Positions 54,349-63,651 are shown, counted from the stretch's first letter. The stretch is DNA of 64,000 bases from Kaiparowitsia implicata GSE-PSE-MK54-09C (GCA_019359435.1 JAHHHI010000055.1:306564-370563); one strand, 5' to 3'. Program-made: numbers and translations. The notes: generated by a model not told the origin, from the sequence alone.

Positions 54349-54618
54349 TTACTGAAACGTTTGCTTATAGACCACGATCAGGCTGTTGTAGGCGTCTGTA
54401 TCCCCAAAACGCCGCAGCCCTCGGAGGCGATTCTCAATCAGCATTTTGGCATCAGCGCGGCTAGTGGGCTCAAACTGCACGCCCATGGCATCTGTGGTCA
54501 CTCGAAAGAAGAGGCGCTGGGCATAAAGCGTTGCGAACAGTTCCTTAGTTTCTTCAAGGTCGCAGACGCGATAGAGCAGCCCAAAGGTGGGGTGGTTGAG
54601 GTAAGACTCCATACTCAT
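54349..54618 (-). CDS. pipX: PipX, co-activator of NtcA and partner of PII
   Basis: About 89 residues from ATG 54618. MSMESYLNHPTFGLLYRVC starts the Tudor-like domain, then ELFATLYAQRLFFRVTTDAMGVQFEP, split by RADAKMLIENRLRGLRRFG and YNSLIVVYKQTFQ. All match PipX, which shuttles between the nitrogen sensor PII (GlnB) and the regulator NtcA according to 2-oxoglutarate and ATP/ADP. The frame extends 18 residues upstream to 54672, an extension without clear ribosome-binding site; ATG 54618 matches the known protein. Confidence 0.93.
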   Translation of the reverse strand: MSMESYLNHPTFGLLYRVCDLEETKELFATLYAQRLFFRVTTDAMGVQFEPTSRADAKMLIENRLRGLRRFGDTDAYNSLIVVYKQTFQ

Positions 54619-54770
54619 AGGGGGTTGGGCGGTCGTGGAAGCCACAAACTGAGCAGACTGTGTGAGTTTCATAGAGCGAACTAGGGTAAGGAGGAGTGTG
54701 GGAGTACTACCGAATGGCGCAAGTGAAACACTAGGAGGAAAGAGAAATCCGAGGCATTGAGCAGTGAGAG

Positions 54771-55172
54771 CTAGGGTTGGCAGTGAAAGACCACCATTGC
54801 AACAGCGTAGTCGGTATCATGGCTGAGGCTAAGGTGCCACTGCCCTTCGCCAAGCTTGGCTTCTGCTAGATGTGCTGCTTTGCGGTGTAGGCAAACGCCC
54901 GGTGCTCCGGTCGCAAGCCGCCGAATTTCCACATCTAGGTATGGGATACCAACCCAGCCGGTGCCAAGTGCCTTGACTACGGCTTCTTTAGCGGCCCATC
55001 GCCCTGCCAGTCGCAAGATATCGGGGGGCAATATCTGAGCGGGAGAACTCTGCAAGCAGTCTTGCTGTTCACCTGGCGTGTAGATTCGCTGAAGAAAGCG
55101 ATCGCCAAAACGCTCCACAGCAAGCCGAATGCGGGGAACATAAACAATGTCGGTACCAATGCGAATGTTCAC
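54771..55172 (-). CDS. acpS: Holo-[acyl-carrier-protein] synthase
   Basis: 133 residues. AcpS attaches phosphopantetheine from CoA to acyl carrier protein. The signatures IRIGTDIVYVPRI (Mg-binding Asp), AGRWAAKEAVVKALGTG and HLSLSHDTDYAVAMVV are present. GTG 55172 is the start. It lies about 100 bases upstream of pipX on the same strand. Confidence 0.94.
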   Translation of the reverse strand: MNIRIGTDIVYVPRIRLAVERFGDRFLQRIYTPGEQQDCLQSSPAQILPPDILRLAGRWAAKEAVVKALGTGWVGIPYLDVEIRRLATGAPGVCLHRKAAHLAEAKLGEGQWHLSLSHDTDYAVAMVVFHCQP

Positions 55173-55753
55173 CCGAAATGACTGACTTGCTTAATGTTCT
55201 TAATCATGCCACCACTTTAGGCTAAATTGTGCCCCGTTGCTACAAAAACAAAATATATCTCGATTTTGTCATGTATTTTTTACAACATCGAGACTTACGC
55301 AATTGGACGGTAAATATTTCTAGTTGGATGTGCAGCTTGAGCTGCTTAACTTAAGCTATGGCGTGCGATGAACTCTTCCACCATGGGAAGGTTCGGTGCT
55401 CGGCAGGCTCGAGCGAAGTAATCGTCTCTACAGCATCTGTCCTGATTGAATTCTTAGGTTGTCAAACTGTGTGATATGCGAAGCTTCTACTGCACTCATT
55501 CGAGGGATTGGGTTGAGTGCAGTTGGGGCTCATACCAGATGGCGCAAGTTCAGCTACTGAGCAATAGGGCTTAAGGCGGGTTCTCTGTCCAAGAAAAGCC
55601 CCTATCAATCAGCGGTGATATCGTAGGGGCATAGGCGCAGCCAAGCCGAAGGCGTTACGGATGTTCGCCTCATGCAGGAAAATTCTCTGCCAGAGTTGAT
55701 CTAGCTCCCTTGCCTGAGTTGCCGCCTAGTAGCAAAATTTCTGCCAGGACGTG
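55173..55753. other. Spacer between ecfT and acpS
   Basis: About 580 bases with no credible gene. The acpS promoter should lie at its left end. Confidence 0.45.
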
Positions 55754-56692
55754 CTAGTAAGTACCGCCCCAGAGTGTGCGACTGACAACAAACAGACCCA
55801 GCAAACCCAGCACAAGCCAGTCAATCGGATGCAAACGAAGCTGATGCCACTGCATGAGGTGTTCTCGAGGGTTGCTAAACCCGCGCACTTGCATGGCGAT
55901 CGCCGTTTGTTCGGCACGAGTTAACAAATTATCCACCAAGCGCTCTGCTACCATCAGGCATACCTGGGCAGAGCCTCGAAACCCGAGTTTCTTCCAGCGA
56001 ATAGCGCGAGTTCGCACAGAGCGAACGAGGTTTTGAATTTCTTCTAACACGAGTGGAATGAAGCGCAGGGCCAAGGTCAGGGTGAGCACAATCTCTGCAA
56101 CGGGTACACCCCAGCGCCCTAGCGGTTTTAGAAGTCGCTCTAGACTGGCTGTAATTTCTTCGGGTGCTGTCGTTAACAGATACAGGTTAGTGCTGGCCAG
56201 CAATGTGAAGGCTAGGGTGCTGACTCGAATCGCTAAATCGAGCGATCGCCGGGTGATACGGAACGGCGGACGGTCGAGCAGCACATAGCGATAGGCGGTG
56301 GGCTGAGGCAGGTTCTGTGGCTCAGCAGCGGGGAGACTGGCGTTGCTCGCGCCACCCTCAGGTTGTATCAAGCTCCACTCGTTGGCTGGAAGCCGTGGAC
56401 GGTGCTGCACATTCACCCCGTCGGGCGCAAACAGCGTAATGCCAAACAGCAAGATGCTGAAGCCCGTGACCAAGCCCATCTGTTTCCACCACACCCGCAA
56501 CGGCAGGCGTGTGCTCAGCATCAGCACCAGCATCCAGCCGACTAGCGAGAGCCGCCACGCAGGGCTCGCGGCAATGGGCGTGAGCAAAAACGCCATCAGC
56601 CAGGCAAATTTAACCCGTGGGTCAATCCCATGCAGCCACGAAACTGGCTTTTCGAGATAAAGACCAATGGGGAGCGATCGCAATAAATCCAT
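55754..56692 (-). CDS. ECF transporter T component (CbiQ family)
   Basis: 312 residues with several membrane helices. PIGLYLEKPVSWLHGIDPRVKFAWLMAFLL is the typical EcfT entry, then LRVWWKQMGLVTGF, and the coupling region with RALRFIPLVLEEI-like LALRFIPLVLEEIQNLVRSVRTRAI. It joins an A-type ATPase to a substrate-binding S component for vitamin or metal uptake; neither is in the window. A Pro/Ala-rich loop lies at about residues 110-135. It is 13 bases after der and surely co-transcribed. Confidence 0.87.
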   Translation of the reverse strand: MDLLRSLPIGLYLEKPVSWLHGIDPRVKFAWLMAFLLTPIAASPAWRLSLVGWMLVLMLSTRLPLRVWWKQMGLVTGFSILLFGITLFAPDGVNVQHRPRLPANEWSLIQPEGGASNASLPAAEPQNLPQPTAYRYVLLDRPPFRITRRSLDLAIRVSTLAFTLLASTNLYLLTTAPEEITASLERLLKPLGRWGVPVAEIVLTLTLALRFIPLVLEEIQNLVRSVRTRAIRWKKLGFRGSAQVCLMVAERLVDNLLTRAEQTAIAMQVRGFSNPREHLMQWHQLRLHPIDWLVLGLLGLFVVSRTLWGGTY

Positions 56693-56705
56693 AGCCTAAA
56701 CCAGT

Positions 56706-58070
56706 CTAAACTTTGGTGGCTCGATTGGCGCTGCTGCCCCGCTCTAGCTCGCGCACCTTTTTACCTCGCCAAAACAGCCGAATTGGGGTTCCCTGAAAGC
56801 CCAAGCTTTGGCGAAACTGCTTTTCTATATAGCGCTTGTAGTTTTCGTTGAACAGCTTGGGATCATTGACAAACAGAGCAATAGACGGCGGCTGGGATGA
56901 CACTTGTGTGCCATAGTAAATTTTGCCTTGGCGGCCCTGACGCGTCGTTGGGGGGGTGTGCCATTTCAGCGCTTCTTCTAGCACTTCGTTGATCACTGCC
57001 GTCGAGACGCGCCGTTGGTGCTGCTCTGCTGCCACATCCACCAATTGCAAAATGCGCTCTACCCGCTGCCCCGTATGGGCACTGACAAAGATAATATCGG
57101 CCCAATCGACAAACCGTAGCCGGGTTCGCACGAGCTGCTCGTGGTCATAAATTGTGTAGGAATCTTTTTCTACGGCATCCCACTTATTGACGACAATGAC
57201 ACAGCCGCGACCGTCTTCCTCAATGCGACCCGCTAGCTTCTGGTCTTGTTCTGTGACACCATCCAGCGCATCAATCACCAGCAGCACGACATCTGCCCGT
57301 TCAATCGCCTTAAAGGCGCGGTTGATGCCAAAGAACTCAGGGCCGTACTCTACATTCTTTTTCTTGCGAATGCCTGCGGTGTCGACCAGGCGATAGTGCT
57401 TCTCTCCACTGGCGATGACCATATCAATGGCATCACGAGTGGTGCCAGAAATGGGGCTAACAATAGCGCGCTCTTCGCCCACAAAGGCATTGAGCAAGCT
57501 TGATTTGCCTACATTCGGACGTCCCACAATGGCGACGCGGGTTTCGGCTGCAGGTTCGAGATCCCCGGTATCGGGCAGATGGGTCAACAGTTGATCGAGT
57601 AGCTCACCGGTGCCGTTTCCATGAATTGCAGATAATGGAAAGGGTTCGCCGAGGCCCAGCTCCCAAAACTCTGCCGCTTGAGACATCCCTTGTTCGACAG
57701 ACTCACACTTATTAACCGCTACTAGCACAGGCACAGACTGTTGCCGTAGCCAGGTGGCGATCGCCTCATCTGCTGCCGTAATACCAGCCTGACCATCCAC
57801 CACTAAAATTGCGGCGCTGGCCTCTGTTAGCGCTGCCATTGCCTGCTGGCGAATGTGGGGCAAAAACTCAGTATCATCATCAAAGATTAGTCCGCCCGTA
57901 TCGACCACCTGAAAGTCGCGATCGCCCCAAAAGGCGTCACGATAGGTGCGATCGCGCGTTACCCCAGGTTCATCATGCACAATTGCATCGCGCCCCTCTA
58001 CCAGCCGATTCACAAAGGTAGACTTCCCCACGTTGGGGCGACCGATAATAGCAACAATTGGGGTCGTCAT
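56706..58070 (-). CDS. der: Ribosome-assembly GTPase Der (EngA)
   Basis: 454 residues with two consecutive GTPase domains, each starting with GRPNVGKS (residues about 10 and 185), DxxG motifs (VVDTGG, LVDTAG) and NKCE/NKWD, then the C-terminal KH-like domain ([20 protein letters not shown]). Der is needed for 50S ribosome maturation. It heads a two-gene transcript with ecfT, an arrangement common in cyanobacteria. Confidence 0.97.
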   Translation of the reverse strand: MTTPIVAIIGRPNVGKSTFVNRLVEGRDAIVHDEPGVTRDRTYRDAFWGDRDFQVVDTGGLIFDDDTEFLPHIRQQAMAALTEASAAILVVDGQAGITAADEAIATWLRQQSVPVLVAVNKCESVEQGMSQAAEFWELGLGEPFPLSAIHGNGTGELLDQLLTHLPDTGDLEPAAETRVAIVGRPNVGKSSLLNAFVGEERAIVSPISGTTRDAIDMVIASGEKHYRLVDTAGIRKKKNVEYGPEFFGINRAFKAIERADVVLLVIDALDGVTEQDQKLAGRIEEDGRGCVIVVNKWDAVEKDSYTIYDHEQLVRTRLRFVDWADIIFVSAHTGQRVERILQLVDVAAEQHQRRVSTAVINEVLEEALKWHTPPTTRQGRQGKIYYGTQVSSQPPSIALFVNDPKLFNENYKRYIEKQFRQSLGFQGTPIRLFWRGKKVRELERGSSANRATKV

Positions 58071-58218
58071 GGGTTCATCGCCTGTGGAGAGTATGCAGTA
58101 AGCTGAATAGTCTAGAGAACACGGAGCACCGTAATCGGTCAGGGCTGAAGGTTGGAGCGTGGCAGCTTAGAATCGCTGCCTAGACGAGAGTAGGCTTAAC
58201 CAAAACACCATCGCGGAC

Positions 58219-58923
58219 TTAGCGATCGCTCGTTCGCATTGCCGTTTGGGCTTCTCGCCGCAGCCCCTTAGCAATCCGAAACAGCTCTTGCCCAGTGTGG
58301 AGATAATGCTCGTTGTAACACATTACAAACCGCTCTAGCTCATCCACCCCATCACCCAATTGATTCAGGCAATGGTAGAGGTGTGCAGCTACGCCTGCAA
58401 CACTGGCCGGATTAGGCATAGAGCCGAATAGTGTTTGCGCTCGCTGCAAGTGATCCCGGCATTCTTCCAAATACGACTGAAACCCCTCTAGCAAATCATC
58501 ATCAAAGGGATCAGCAGCCAACTCGTTTACTTGATGAGGCAGTGGCTTGATGACCTGGTTTAAGTGGCGATTCACCGGTTGATAAACCCGCAAAATCCAT
58601 CGTTTCAGGTGTTCGTCATCGCTTTGCCCTTGAGTGCGCTGACGGTAGCGATCCTGTGCCGCCTTGGTGCGGCTGGTGGCTTCGCGGCGCACGGCTGAAT
58701 CTCCGCGCTGGCGCATTTGCCGATCATAGCTCTGCCGCCGCTGAGGATCTCCTAGAACTTCATAGGCGGCATTGATTTCGGCAATCTTTTCATGGCTCGG
58801 CGCATTGGGATTAGCATCGGGATGAAACTTCTTTACCAGGCGGCGATAGGCATGTTTGATCTCTGCCTGGGTGGCCGCTGGCGCAAGGTCGAGGGTTTCA
58901 TAATGGCTAGGAGGCCTCGTCAT
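58219..58923 (-). CDS. DnaJ-domain protein (type III J-protein)
   Basis: 234 residues. J domain at residues 1-72: HYETLDLAPAATQAEIKHAYRRLVKKFHPDANP with the HPD triad, and AYEVLGDPQRRQSYDRQM. A charged linker follows, then a C-terminal region of about 130 residues of alpha-helical type (WILRVYQPVNRHLNQVIKPL) without Gly/Phe or zinc-finger regions. It would stimulate a DnaK ATPase; its client is unknown. Confidence 0.88.
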   Translation of the reverse strand: MTRPPSHYETLDLAPAATQAEIKHAYRRLVKKFHPDANPNAPSHEKIAEINAAYEVLGDPQRRQSYDRQMRQRGDSAVRREATSRTKAAQDRYRQRTQGQSDDEHLKRWILRVYQPVNRHLNQVIKPLPHQVNELAADPFDDDLLEGFQSYLEECRDHLQRAQTLFGSMPNPASVAGVAAHLYHCLNQLGDGVDELERFVMCYNEHYLHTGQELFRIAKGLRREAQTAMRTSDR

Positions 58924-59010
58924 CCTTTTATTGTATAGCAGTCGTCATACTGCACCGACCGGTTAATGGGGTTGACCTGCTCAGTAGCAGAAATGCTTCT
59001 TTGGATGAGT

Positions 59011-59973
59011 TCAGTTGGTTGCGCTAGCGACCAGCAGTTCGGCATCTTGGAAGAGAGGGGTGCTGAGATAGCGCTCTCCAAAGCTCGGCTGAATCATCAC
59101 AATCAACTTGCCTGCGTTCTCAGGGCGCTGAGCAACTTGAACGGCTGCAGCCAAAGCGGCCCCGCTTGAAATTCCCGATAGCAAGCCTTCCTCTCGGGCT
59201 AAACGGCGTCCAAAGGCGATCGCTGCATCATCCGTTACGGGGATAACCTCATCAATCACGTCTACATTCAGGACATCGGGCACAAAACCTGCACCAATGC
59301 CTTGAATTTTGTGTGGCCCGGGGTGCCCACCCGATAACACGGGACTGTTAGAAGGCTCAACGGCGATCGCCTGAAAAGATGGTTTGCGCTGCTTTAGAAC
59401 TTCGCCCACCCCGGTTAGTGTGCCGCCCGTCCCAATACCTGCAATCAAAATATCCACTTGCCCATCCGTATCCTCCCAAATTTCTACCGCAGTGGTCGTG
59501 CGGTGAGCACTTGGATTTGCCGCATTGCTAAACTGCTGCAGCATGTATGCATCAGGCAACTCATGCACAAGCTGCTGCGCCCGCTGAATGCATCCCCCCA
59601 TCCCCTCAATGCCGGGAGTCAATTCCAGTTCAGCACCGTAGGCCCGCAACATCGCTCGGCGCTCTGAACTCATCGTATCTGGCATCGTCAGGATGAGTCG
59701 ATAGCCTTTAGCCGCCGCCGCCATCGATAGCGCGATGCCCGTATTGCCTGAAGTGGGCTCCACTAGCACAGTCTTGCCCGGATAAATGTGCCCAGCCTGC
59801 TCCGCTGCCTCAATCATGCTGATGCCGATGCGATCCTTCACGGATGCTGAAGGATTCATCCCCTCCAGTTTCACCACAATATCAGCCACGCAACCCTCTG
59901 CTTGGGGAATACGGTTCAGCCGCACCAGGGGAGTATGACCAACCAGCTCCGTTACATTGTTTGCGATTCGCAT
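59011..59973 (-). CDS. cysK: O-acetylserine (thiol)-lyase, cysteine synthase
   Basis: About 320 residues, PLP-dependent. The PLP lysine is in SASVKDRIG, the phosphate loop in [15 protein letters not shown], and the substrate loop in [14 protein letters not shown]. It makes cysteine from O-acetylserine and sulfide. ATG 59973 is chosen over the TTG at 59979. It is 58 bases downstream of an Rrf2 regulator on the same strand. Confidence 0.93.
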   Translation of the reverse strand: MRIANNVTELVGHTPLVRLNRIPQAEGCVADIVVKLEGMNPSASVKDRIGISMIEAAEQAGHIYPGKTVLVEPTSGNTGIALSMAAAAKGYRLILTMPDTMSSERRAMLRAYGAELELTPGIEGMGGCIQRAQQLVHELPDAYMLQQFSNAANPSAHRTTTAVEIWEDTDGQVDILIAGIGTGGTLTGVGEVLKQRKPSFQAIAVEPSNSPVLSGGHPGPHKIQGIGAGFVPDVLNVDVIDEVIPVTDDAAIAFGRRLAREEGLLSGISSGAALAAAVQVAQRPENAGKLIVMIQPSFGERYLSTPLFQDAELLVASATN

Positions 59974-60031
59974 GATCAAGCCGCCACATTAAAATGAAAT
60001 AGAAAGAGTTTGAGCATAATCGCACTTAAGC

Positions 60032-60487
60032 TCAGATATAGTACATAATCTCAACCTGATTTCGTGCATCCTTCATCTCAACTAAATCCTGTAAGGTCTG
60101 AGATTTCAGCAACGTCTCAGCTGCTTGCACTGCATCCTTCCAAACATCTAAAATCACGTTTCCTGCGACAGATTTGGGATTCTTTGCTCGATCTGCTGAC
60201 TGAGCATCGGCACCCTCAATGCACTGAATAACATCTAAAAGCGTAATCTTCCAGGGCTCACGAGCCAGCATATAGCCGCCTTTTGCACCCCGCTGACTTC
60301 GCACCAACCCTGCTCGTCGCAGCGCTGCTAAGAGTTGCTCCAAATATCGGTCTGGGATGTGTTGCTCAGCCGCAATCTGGCGGATTTGTATTGGCTCCCC
60401 CTCAGCGTAGTGAGCAGAGAGTTCTACGAGTGCAAGCAGAGCGTATTCACTTTTGCAGGATAAGTCCAAAACCAAAGCTCGACACAT
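60032..60487 (-). CDS. Rrf2-family transcriptional regulator (CymR-like)
   Basis: 151 residues. Winged helix with LSCKSEYALLALVELSAHYA, IQIRQIAAEQHIPDRYLEQLLAALRRAGLVRSQRG (recognition region, split by ALRRAG), GGYMLAREPWKITLLDVIQCIEG. The C-terminal segment lacks the three closely spaced Cys that bind the Fe-S cluster in IscR, so a CymR type is more likely: that protein senses O-acetylserine through CysK. The gene sits directly upstream of cysK, supporting this. Start ATG 60487 with a GAGGT site. Confidence 0.88.
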   Translation of the reverse strand: MCRALVLDLSCKSEYALLALVELSAHYAEGEPIQIRQIAAEQHIPDRYLEQLLAALRRAGLVRSQRGAKGGYMLAREPWKITLLDVIQCIEGADAQSADRAKNPKSVAGNVILDVWKDAVQAAETLLKSQTLQDLVEMKDARNQVEIMYYI

Positions 60488-60572
60488 TAACTACCTCTAG
60501 TTCAGTATATCCCTGTTCTCCACCGGACTTAGTGCGATTTACCTATGAGAACGCGAGAAATCGTATAAACAT

Positions 60573-60606
60573 AAAAGCTGCCCTACAAAATTGCAGGACA
60601 GCTTTT
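60573..60606. terminator. Bidirectional terminator between porin and Rrf2 genes
   Basis: AAAAGCTG and CAGCTTTT form a perfect 8-bp stem; after one mismatch, CCT and AGG extend it. On the minus strand the TTTT in the 3' arm makes it a good terminator for the porin gene, 36 bases away. Confidence 0.75.
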
Positions 60607-60641
60607 AAGCTAACTGATGCAAATCAGTTTAAGAAAAGCGA

Positions 60642-62261
60642 TTAGAAGGTGAAGCTAGTACGCAGAGCACCAATCACTACGCTTTCGTTGCCGTTATCGT
60701 TACCGGGATCCTCAACAAAGATAATGCCAGGAGTGACAGACACGTTGTTGTTCAAAGGAATACGGTAGAACCCTTCGATGTGCAGGGAAGTATCGCTTCC
60801 GCTAGCACCCAAAGCATTCTGAGCGAAGGTATAGCGAGCATTGTAGGGAGGAACGCCCACAATGAATCCCAATAGGCTACCCTCAATCCCCAAATCTTCG
60901 ATACCTAAGGTGCCAGCATAGGTCCAGCCTTCACCATTGCCCAAAATGTCATTAGGGCCATCAAAGATGCGGGTGTCAAAGTAGCTAACCCAACCGCCGA
61001 CTAGGAAGCGCTCAGCAAGACGGAACTCAGCACTCAAACCATAAGCATTAACCACGTTTGCGGGCTCGTTATCGAACGCGTTCACATAAGTTAGAGCAGC
61101 GGTTAGATTACCAGGAGAGAACGTTAACTGACCAAATGCGGTATAGCCACCATCAGTCAGACCATTCTTATCAGTCGGGTCGAAACCACGATCGGTCAGG
61201 TAACCTAAACCAACCTGGAATAAGTCGCCTGCATCAAAAGTCAAACCAGCACCCACACCCTGAGGACCAAGGTCATAAATGGGGTTGTAACCAAAGTAAG
61301 ACAGCGAGCCGTTCTCACTACTATCAAAAGAGCTGACAGAAGATACCACATCAGAAATACCCATGCCAACACCACCGATGTAGGCAGTTGCAGGGCCAAC
61401 GGGGAAGCGATATTCCAAACGGCTCAGGTTCACGCGATTCGGATCGAGTGTGTTAGTGCTAAAGGAGAATGCACCAGCAGTTTCAGATAATGGATCAGCG
61501 TCAGCGATATCGCTACCAGCACGGTTAGACAGCAGTCCACCCTCAGGAATGCCGCCAAAATCGATGAAGTTGCCATATTGCAGACGGGCACGTAAACGGT
61601 CAGATCCAAAGAAGCTGCTATCAAAATTCAATCGGTAGCGACTTTGAAGCACTGCATTGTTGTCTTCATCAGCACCATCAAACACGTCTGACAGGCTGAT
61701 GATTGCAGCACCACGCAAGCGAGTGGTCGTGGAGAACTGGTTCGCTTCTAGTTCGCCTACAGCGGCTTCCAGAGCATCCACGCGACCGCGCAAGGTCGCT
61801 AGTTCAGCAGCAAACTCACGCTGTAGTGCTTCAATCCGCTCTAGAGCGCCGGGGTCTAATGCACCACCACGAGCGGCGATCGCATCCAAACAAGCAGCCA
61901 GACCAGCGGCAAACTCATAGCGAGTCAGCGGGCGATTACCGCGATAGGTTTGGTCAGGATATCCTTCGAGACAGTCCAGACCACCCAACTCTTCAGAGTT
62001 GGCTAAGAAAGAAAGTGCCTCATAAGCCCAATCGGTAGGGCTCACATCAGAAAATTGAGTAACGGAAGTCACCTGAGACAGGTTTCCCATGCCACTGCCT
62101 TCGTTGCTGTACTCCATCACTTGATCGAGGGTTGCAACGCTGGGCACAGAGGCTTCAGCTTCAACGTCTACGGATTGTGCGAGAGCAGCAGAGGAGAGGG
62201 TCAAGGCTCCTAGAACTGCTGGAGCACCCAGCAAAGACTTCCACAAAAACTTAGACAACAT
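60642..62261 (-). CDS. Outer-membrane porin with SLH domain (cyanobacterial OprB-type)
   Basis: 539 residues. Signal peptide of about 28 residues (LLGAPAVLGALTLSSAALAQ). The SLH domain at about 65-125 has VTQFSDVSPTDWAYEALSFL and YRGNRPLTRYEFAAGLAACLD; it anchors the protein to peptidoglycan. A coiled-coil segment follows (LERIEALQREFAAELATLRG, VDALEAAVGELEAN), then a beta-barrel of about 350 residues ending in a Phe (LRTSFTF), as outer membrane porins do. It lets small solutes in; family members are also called iron-uptake porins. A 16-base palindrome (CTTTTTAGCTAAAAAG, 62277-62292) lies just upstream of the start. Confidence 0.93.
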   Translation of the reverse strand: MLSKFLWKSLLGAPAVLGALTLSSAALAQSVDVEAEASVPSVATLDQVMEYSNEGSGMGNLSQVTSVTQFSDVSPTDWAYEALSFLANSEELGGLDCLEGYPDQTYRGNRPLTRYEFAAGLAACLDAIAARGGALDPGALERIEALQREFAAELATLRGRVDALEAAVGELEANQFSTTTRLRGAAIISLSDVFDGADEDNNAVLQSRYRLNFDSSFFGSDRLRARLQYGNFIDFGGIPEGGLLSNRAGSDIADADPLSETAGAFSFSTNTLDPNRVNLSRLEYRFPVGPATAYIGGVGMGISDVVSSVSSFDSSENGSLSYFGYNPIYDLGPQGVGAGLTFDAGDLFQVGLGYLTDRGFDPTDKNGLTDGGYTAFGQLTFSPGNLTAALTYVNAFDNEPANVVNAYGLSAEFRLAERFLVGGWVSYFDTRIFDGPNDILGNGEGWTYAGTLGIEDLGIEGSLLGFIVGVPPYNARYTFAQNALGASGSDTSLHIEGFYRIPLNNNVSVTPGIIFVEDPGNDNGNESVVIGALRTSFTF

Positions 62262-62791
62262 ATCGTGTCCTCACACCTTTTTAGCTAAAAAGAACTCATA
62301 GCCTACTCGTTTATAGCACTATAAGTTAGAGATTTTGTGTCTCTCCACGATACAGATTAGCAAAAAAAACTGAATTGCACACCCCCGGAAATCTCGGATT
62401 CGCCACAATCTAAGCGTGATTTTTTATATGGTGGACTTTTGAGTGCCTATTAGGGTGGCTTGAAAGGCTCTGAACGTAAGGACAGAGATACTTTTAAGGA
62501 TGCCCAAGCAAGGCCTACATTAGTCTCTACTATCGCGTATGTGAAGGTTTCTGGATGCATCAAGCGATACGGCTGAAATATACGCACGGATGCAGCCCAT
62601 AAATAATCCTTCTTAGGAGCTTTCTATAGGATAGGGCGTTGCGCCTGGCGCAACGCCCTATCCTATAGATTTCGAGTAGCGATACAAAGGTGGAATAAAT
62701 CTACAAGCGGGAAATGACTCACTCTGAAAATCGCAGATGTCAAGAGTGAAGATACCCCGGATATCGCTGATAGTGTTGTCCGTGCAAGCAC
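62262..62791. other. Spacer between phhB and the porin gene
   Basis: About 530 bases. It carries a long perfect palindrome (62623-62669) and a short one (62277-62292). No ORF is credible. Confidence 0.5.
62623..62669. repeat. 47-base perfect hairpin palindrome
   Basis: Two exact 23-base arms surround a single T. The outer half reads TCTATAGGATAGGGCG and the inner half GTTGCGCC. It is the longest perfect palindrome seen in the window. It has no T-run and lies about 120 bases after the phhB stop, between phhB and the porin gene. Confidence 0.8.
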
Positions 62792-63070
62792 TTATAAATG
62801 ATTGATAGTTTCGGCCATTTCAAAATCTTTTGGGGTGAGGCCACCAGCATCGTGGGTCGTTAGGGTTATGGTGACCTTGTTGTAGGAAATGGCGATATCT
62901 GGATGATGACCTGCAGTTTCGGCAGGTTCTACCAGCTTGTTAACAAAGGCGATCGCCTCTACAAAGCCATCAAAGGTCTTTACACTCTGGATCGACATCC
63001 CATCTAGCGACCAGTCAGAAAGCTGGCTTAAGCGCGTTTGGATTTCAGCTTCAGAGAGTTGTGAGGTCAT
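62792..63070 (-). CDS. phhB: Pterin-4a-carbinolamine dehydratase
   Basis: 92 residues. It matches the PCD/DCoH family: LSEAEIQTRLSQLSDWSLDG, IQSVKTFDGFVEAIAFVNKL, the active-site AGHHPDIAISYNKVTITL and THDAGGLTPKDFEMAETI. It dehydrates 4a-hydroxytetrahydropterin; in phototrophs it may serve pterin recycling or molybdopterin. It is monocistronic. Confidence 0.92.
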   Translation of the reverse strand: MTSQLSEAEIQTRLSQLSDWSLDGMSIQSVKTFDGFVEAIAFVNKLVEPAETAGHHPDIAISYNKVTITLTTHDAGGLTPKDFEMAETINHL

Positions 63071-63205
63071 AACTTAGATTGTGATGGAGTGTTCTAGTGC
63101 AATCCAATACAGCGTCTGCGAGCCTTGGGGTGCGATCGCCCCAAACCCAGCAGAATCGCTAGGTGCTGGATATATTGTTCTAGCAAAAGGGCCTTAAAAA
63201 ACTAT

Positions 63206-63267
63206 CCGCTCTCACTCGGGGATTTTGGATGTCCATGACTGGAAGCCATCATCATGAGTGAGAGCGG
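63206..63267 (-). terminator. Terminator-like hairpin at the end of the small-ORF unit
   Basis: CCGCTCTCACTC and GAGTGAGAGCGG form a perfect 12-bp stem; read on the minus strand the hairpin is followed by ATAGTTTTTT. The 38-base loop can fold further. It lies about 100 bases past the stop of the second small ORF. Confidence 0.6.
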
Positions 63268-63280
63268 TCTAGCGGGTCTT

Positions 63281-63345
63281 CAGATTGAATCTGACTGCCG
63301 GAAGGAATCATCAACCTTCCAACACGGAATCAGAGCAGGGCTCTG
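63281..63345. ncRNA. Run of small hairpins, candidate structured RNA
   Basis: In order: CAGATT-G-AATCTG (63281-63293), GGAAGG-AATCATCAA-CCTTCC (63300-63320) and CAGAGC-AGG-GCTCTG (63331-63345). Such a dense set of perfect stems between the small ORF and the terminator suggests a structured 3' region or a small RNA on the minus strand. No known family was recognised. Confidence 0.4.
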
Positions 63346-63363
63346 GTTTGGAGTTGGCAGAAG

Positions 63364-63435
63364 TTAAAGAACTGCCCCGGCACACAGCCGACATACTCCA
63401 ACCTGACGACCCATCGGTTTACTGCTATCTGACAT
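63364..63435 (-). CDS. Tiny ORF of 23 residues with an ideal ribosome-binding site
   Basis: Minus-strand ATG at 63435, preceded at 8 bases by a perfect AGGAGG within AGGAGGTGA. The peptide begins MSDSSKPMG and ends VCRLCAGAVL, with two cysteines as CxxC. It follows a second small ORF by 19 bases, and its stop overlaps a small hairpin. I do not recognise the peptide. The strong ribosome-binding site in an otherwise SD-poor genome is the main support for translation. It could instead be part of a structured RNA. Confidence 0.4.
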   Translation of the reverse strand: MSDSSKPMGRQVGVCRLCAGAVL

Positions 63436-63454
63436 GGGCATCACCTCCTGTTAT

Positions 63455-63610
63455 TTAATAAGTATTGCTTGAGACGATCACCTTGCTGTGCAAGGCTTGT
63501 TGCCAGGATAACACAGCTTTTTTAGCCGGGGCAGGTGAATAATCAGTCCGCTGTTGAGTGGCCTTTAAATTCAAGGCATTCCAGGTAGCTTGATCTTGCA
63601 GATCAGCCAT
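63455..63610 (-). CDS. Small ORF of 51 residues, downstream of psbD
   Basis: Minus-strand ATG 63610 to TAA. The product is 51 residues, starting MADLQDQATWNALNLKATQQ, with PAPAKKAVLSWQQAL in the middle and ending VIVSSNTY. It is soluble, with no membrane segment. Codon use is plausible, but a perfect 6-bp hairpin (CCTTGC-TGT-GCAAGG, 63481-63495) lies inside it and the upstream ribosome-binding site is weak. The following 23-residue ORF starts 19 bases after its stop. No family is recognised. Confidence 0.38.
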   Translation of the reverse strand: MADLQDQATWNALNLKATQQRTDYSPAPAKKAVLSWQQALHSKVIVSSNTY

Positions 63611-63651
63611 GCGTCATCGTGCTTTCCCCAACACTCTCAGGTAACGCTCAA

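Noticed and set aside
63281..63600. Glutamine (downstream-peptide) or TPP riboswitch near psbD
   Set aside because: The diagnostic conserved words of these classes were not found; only unassigned hairpins are present.
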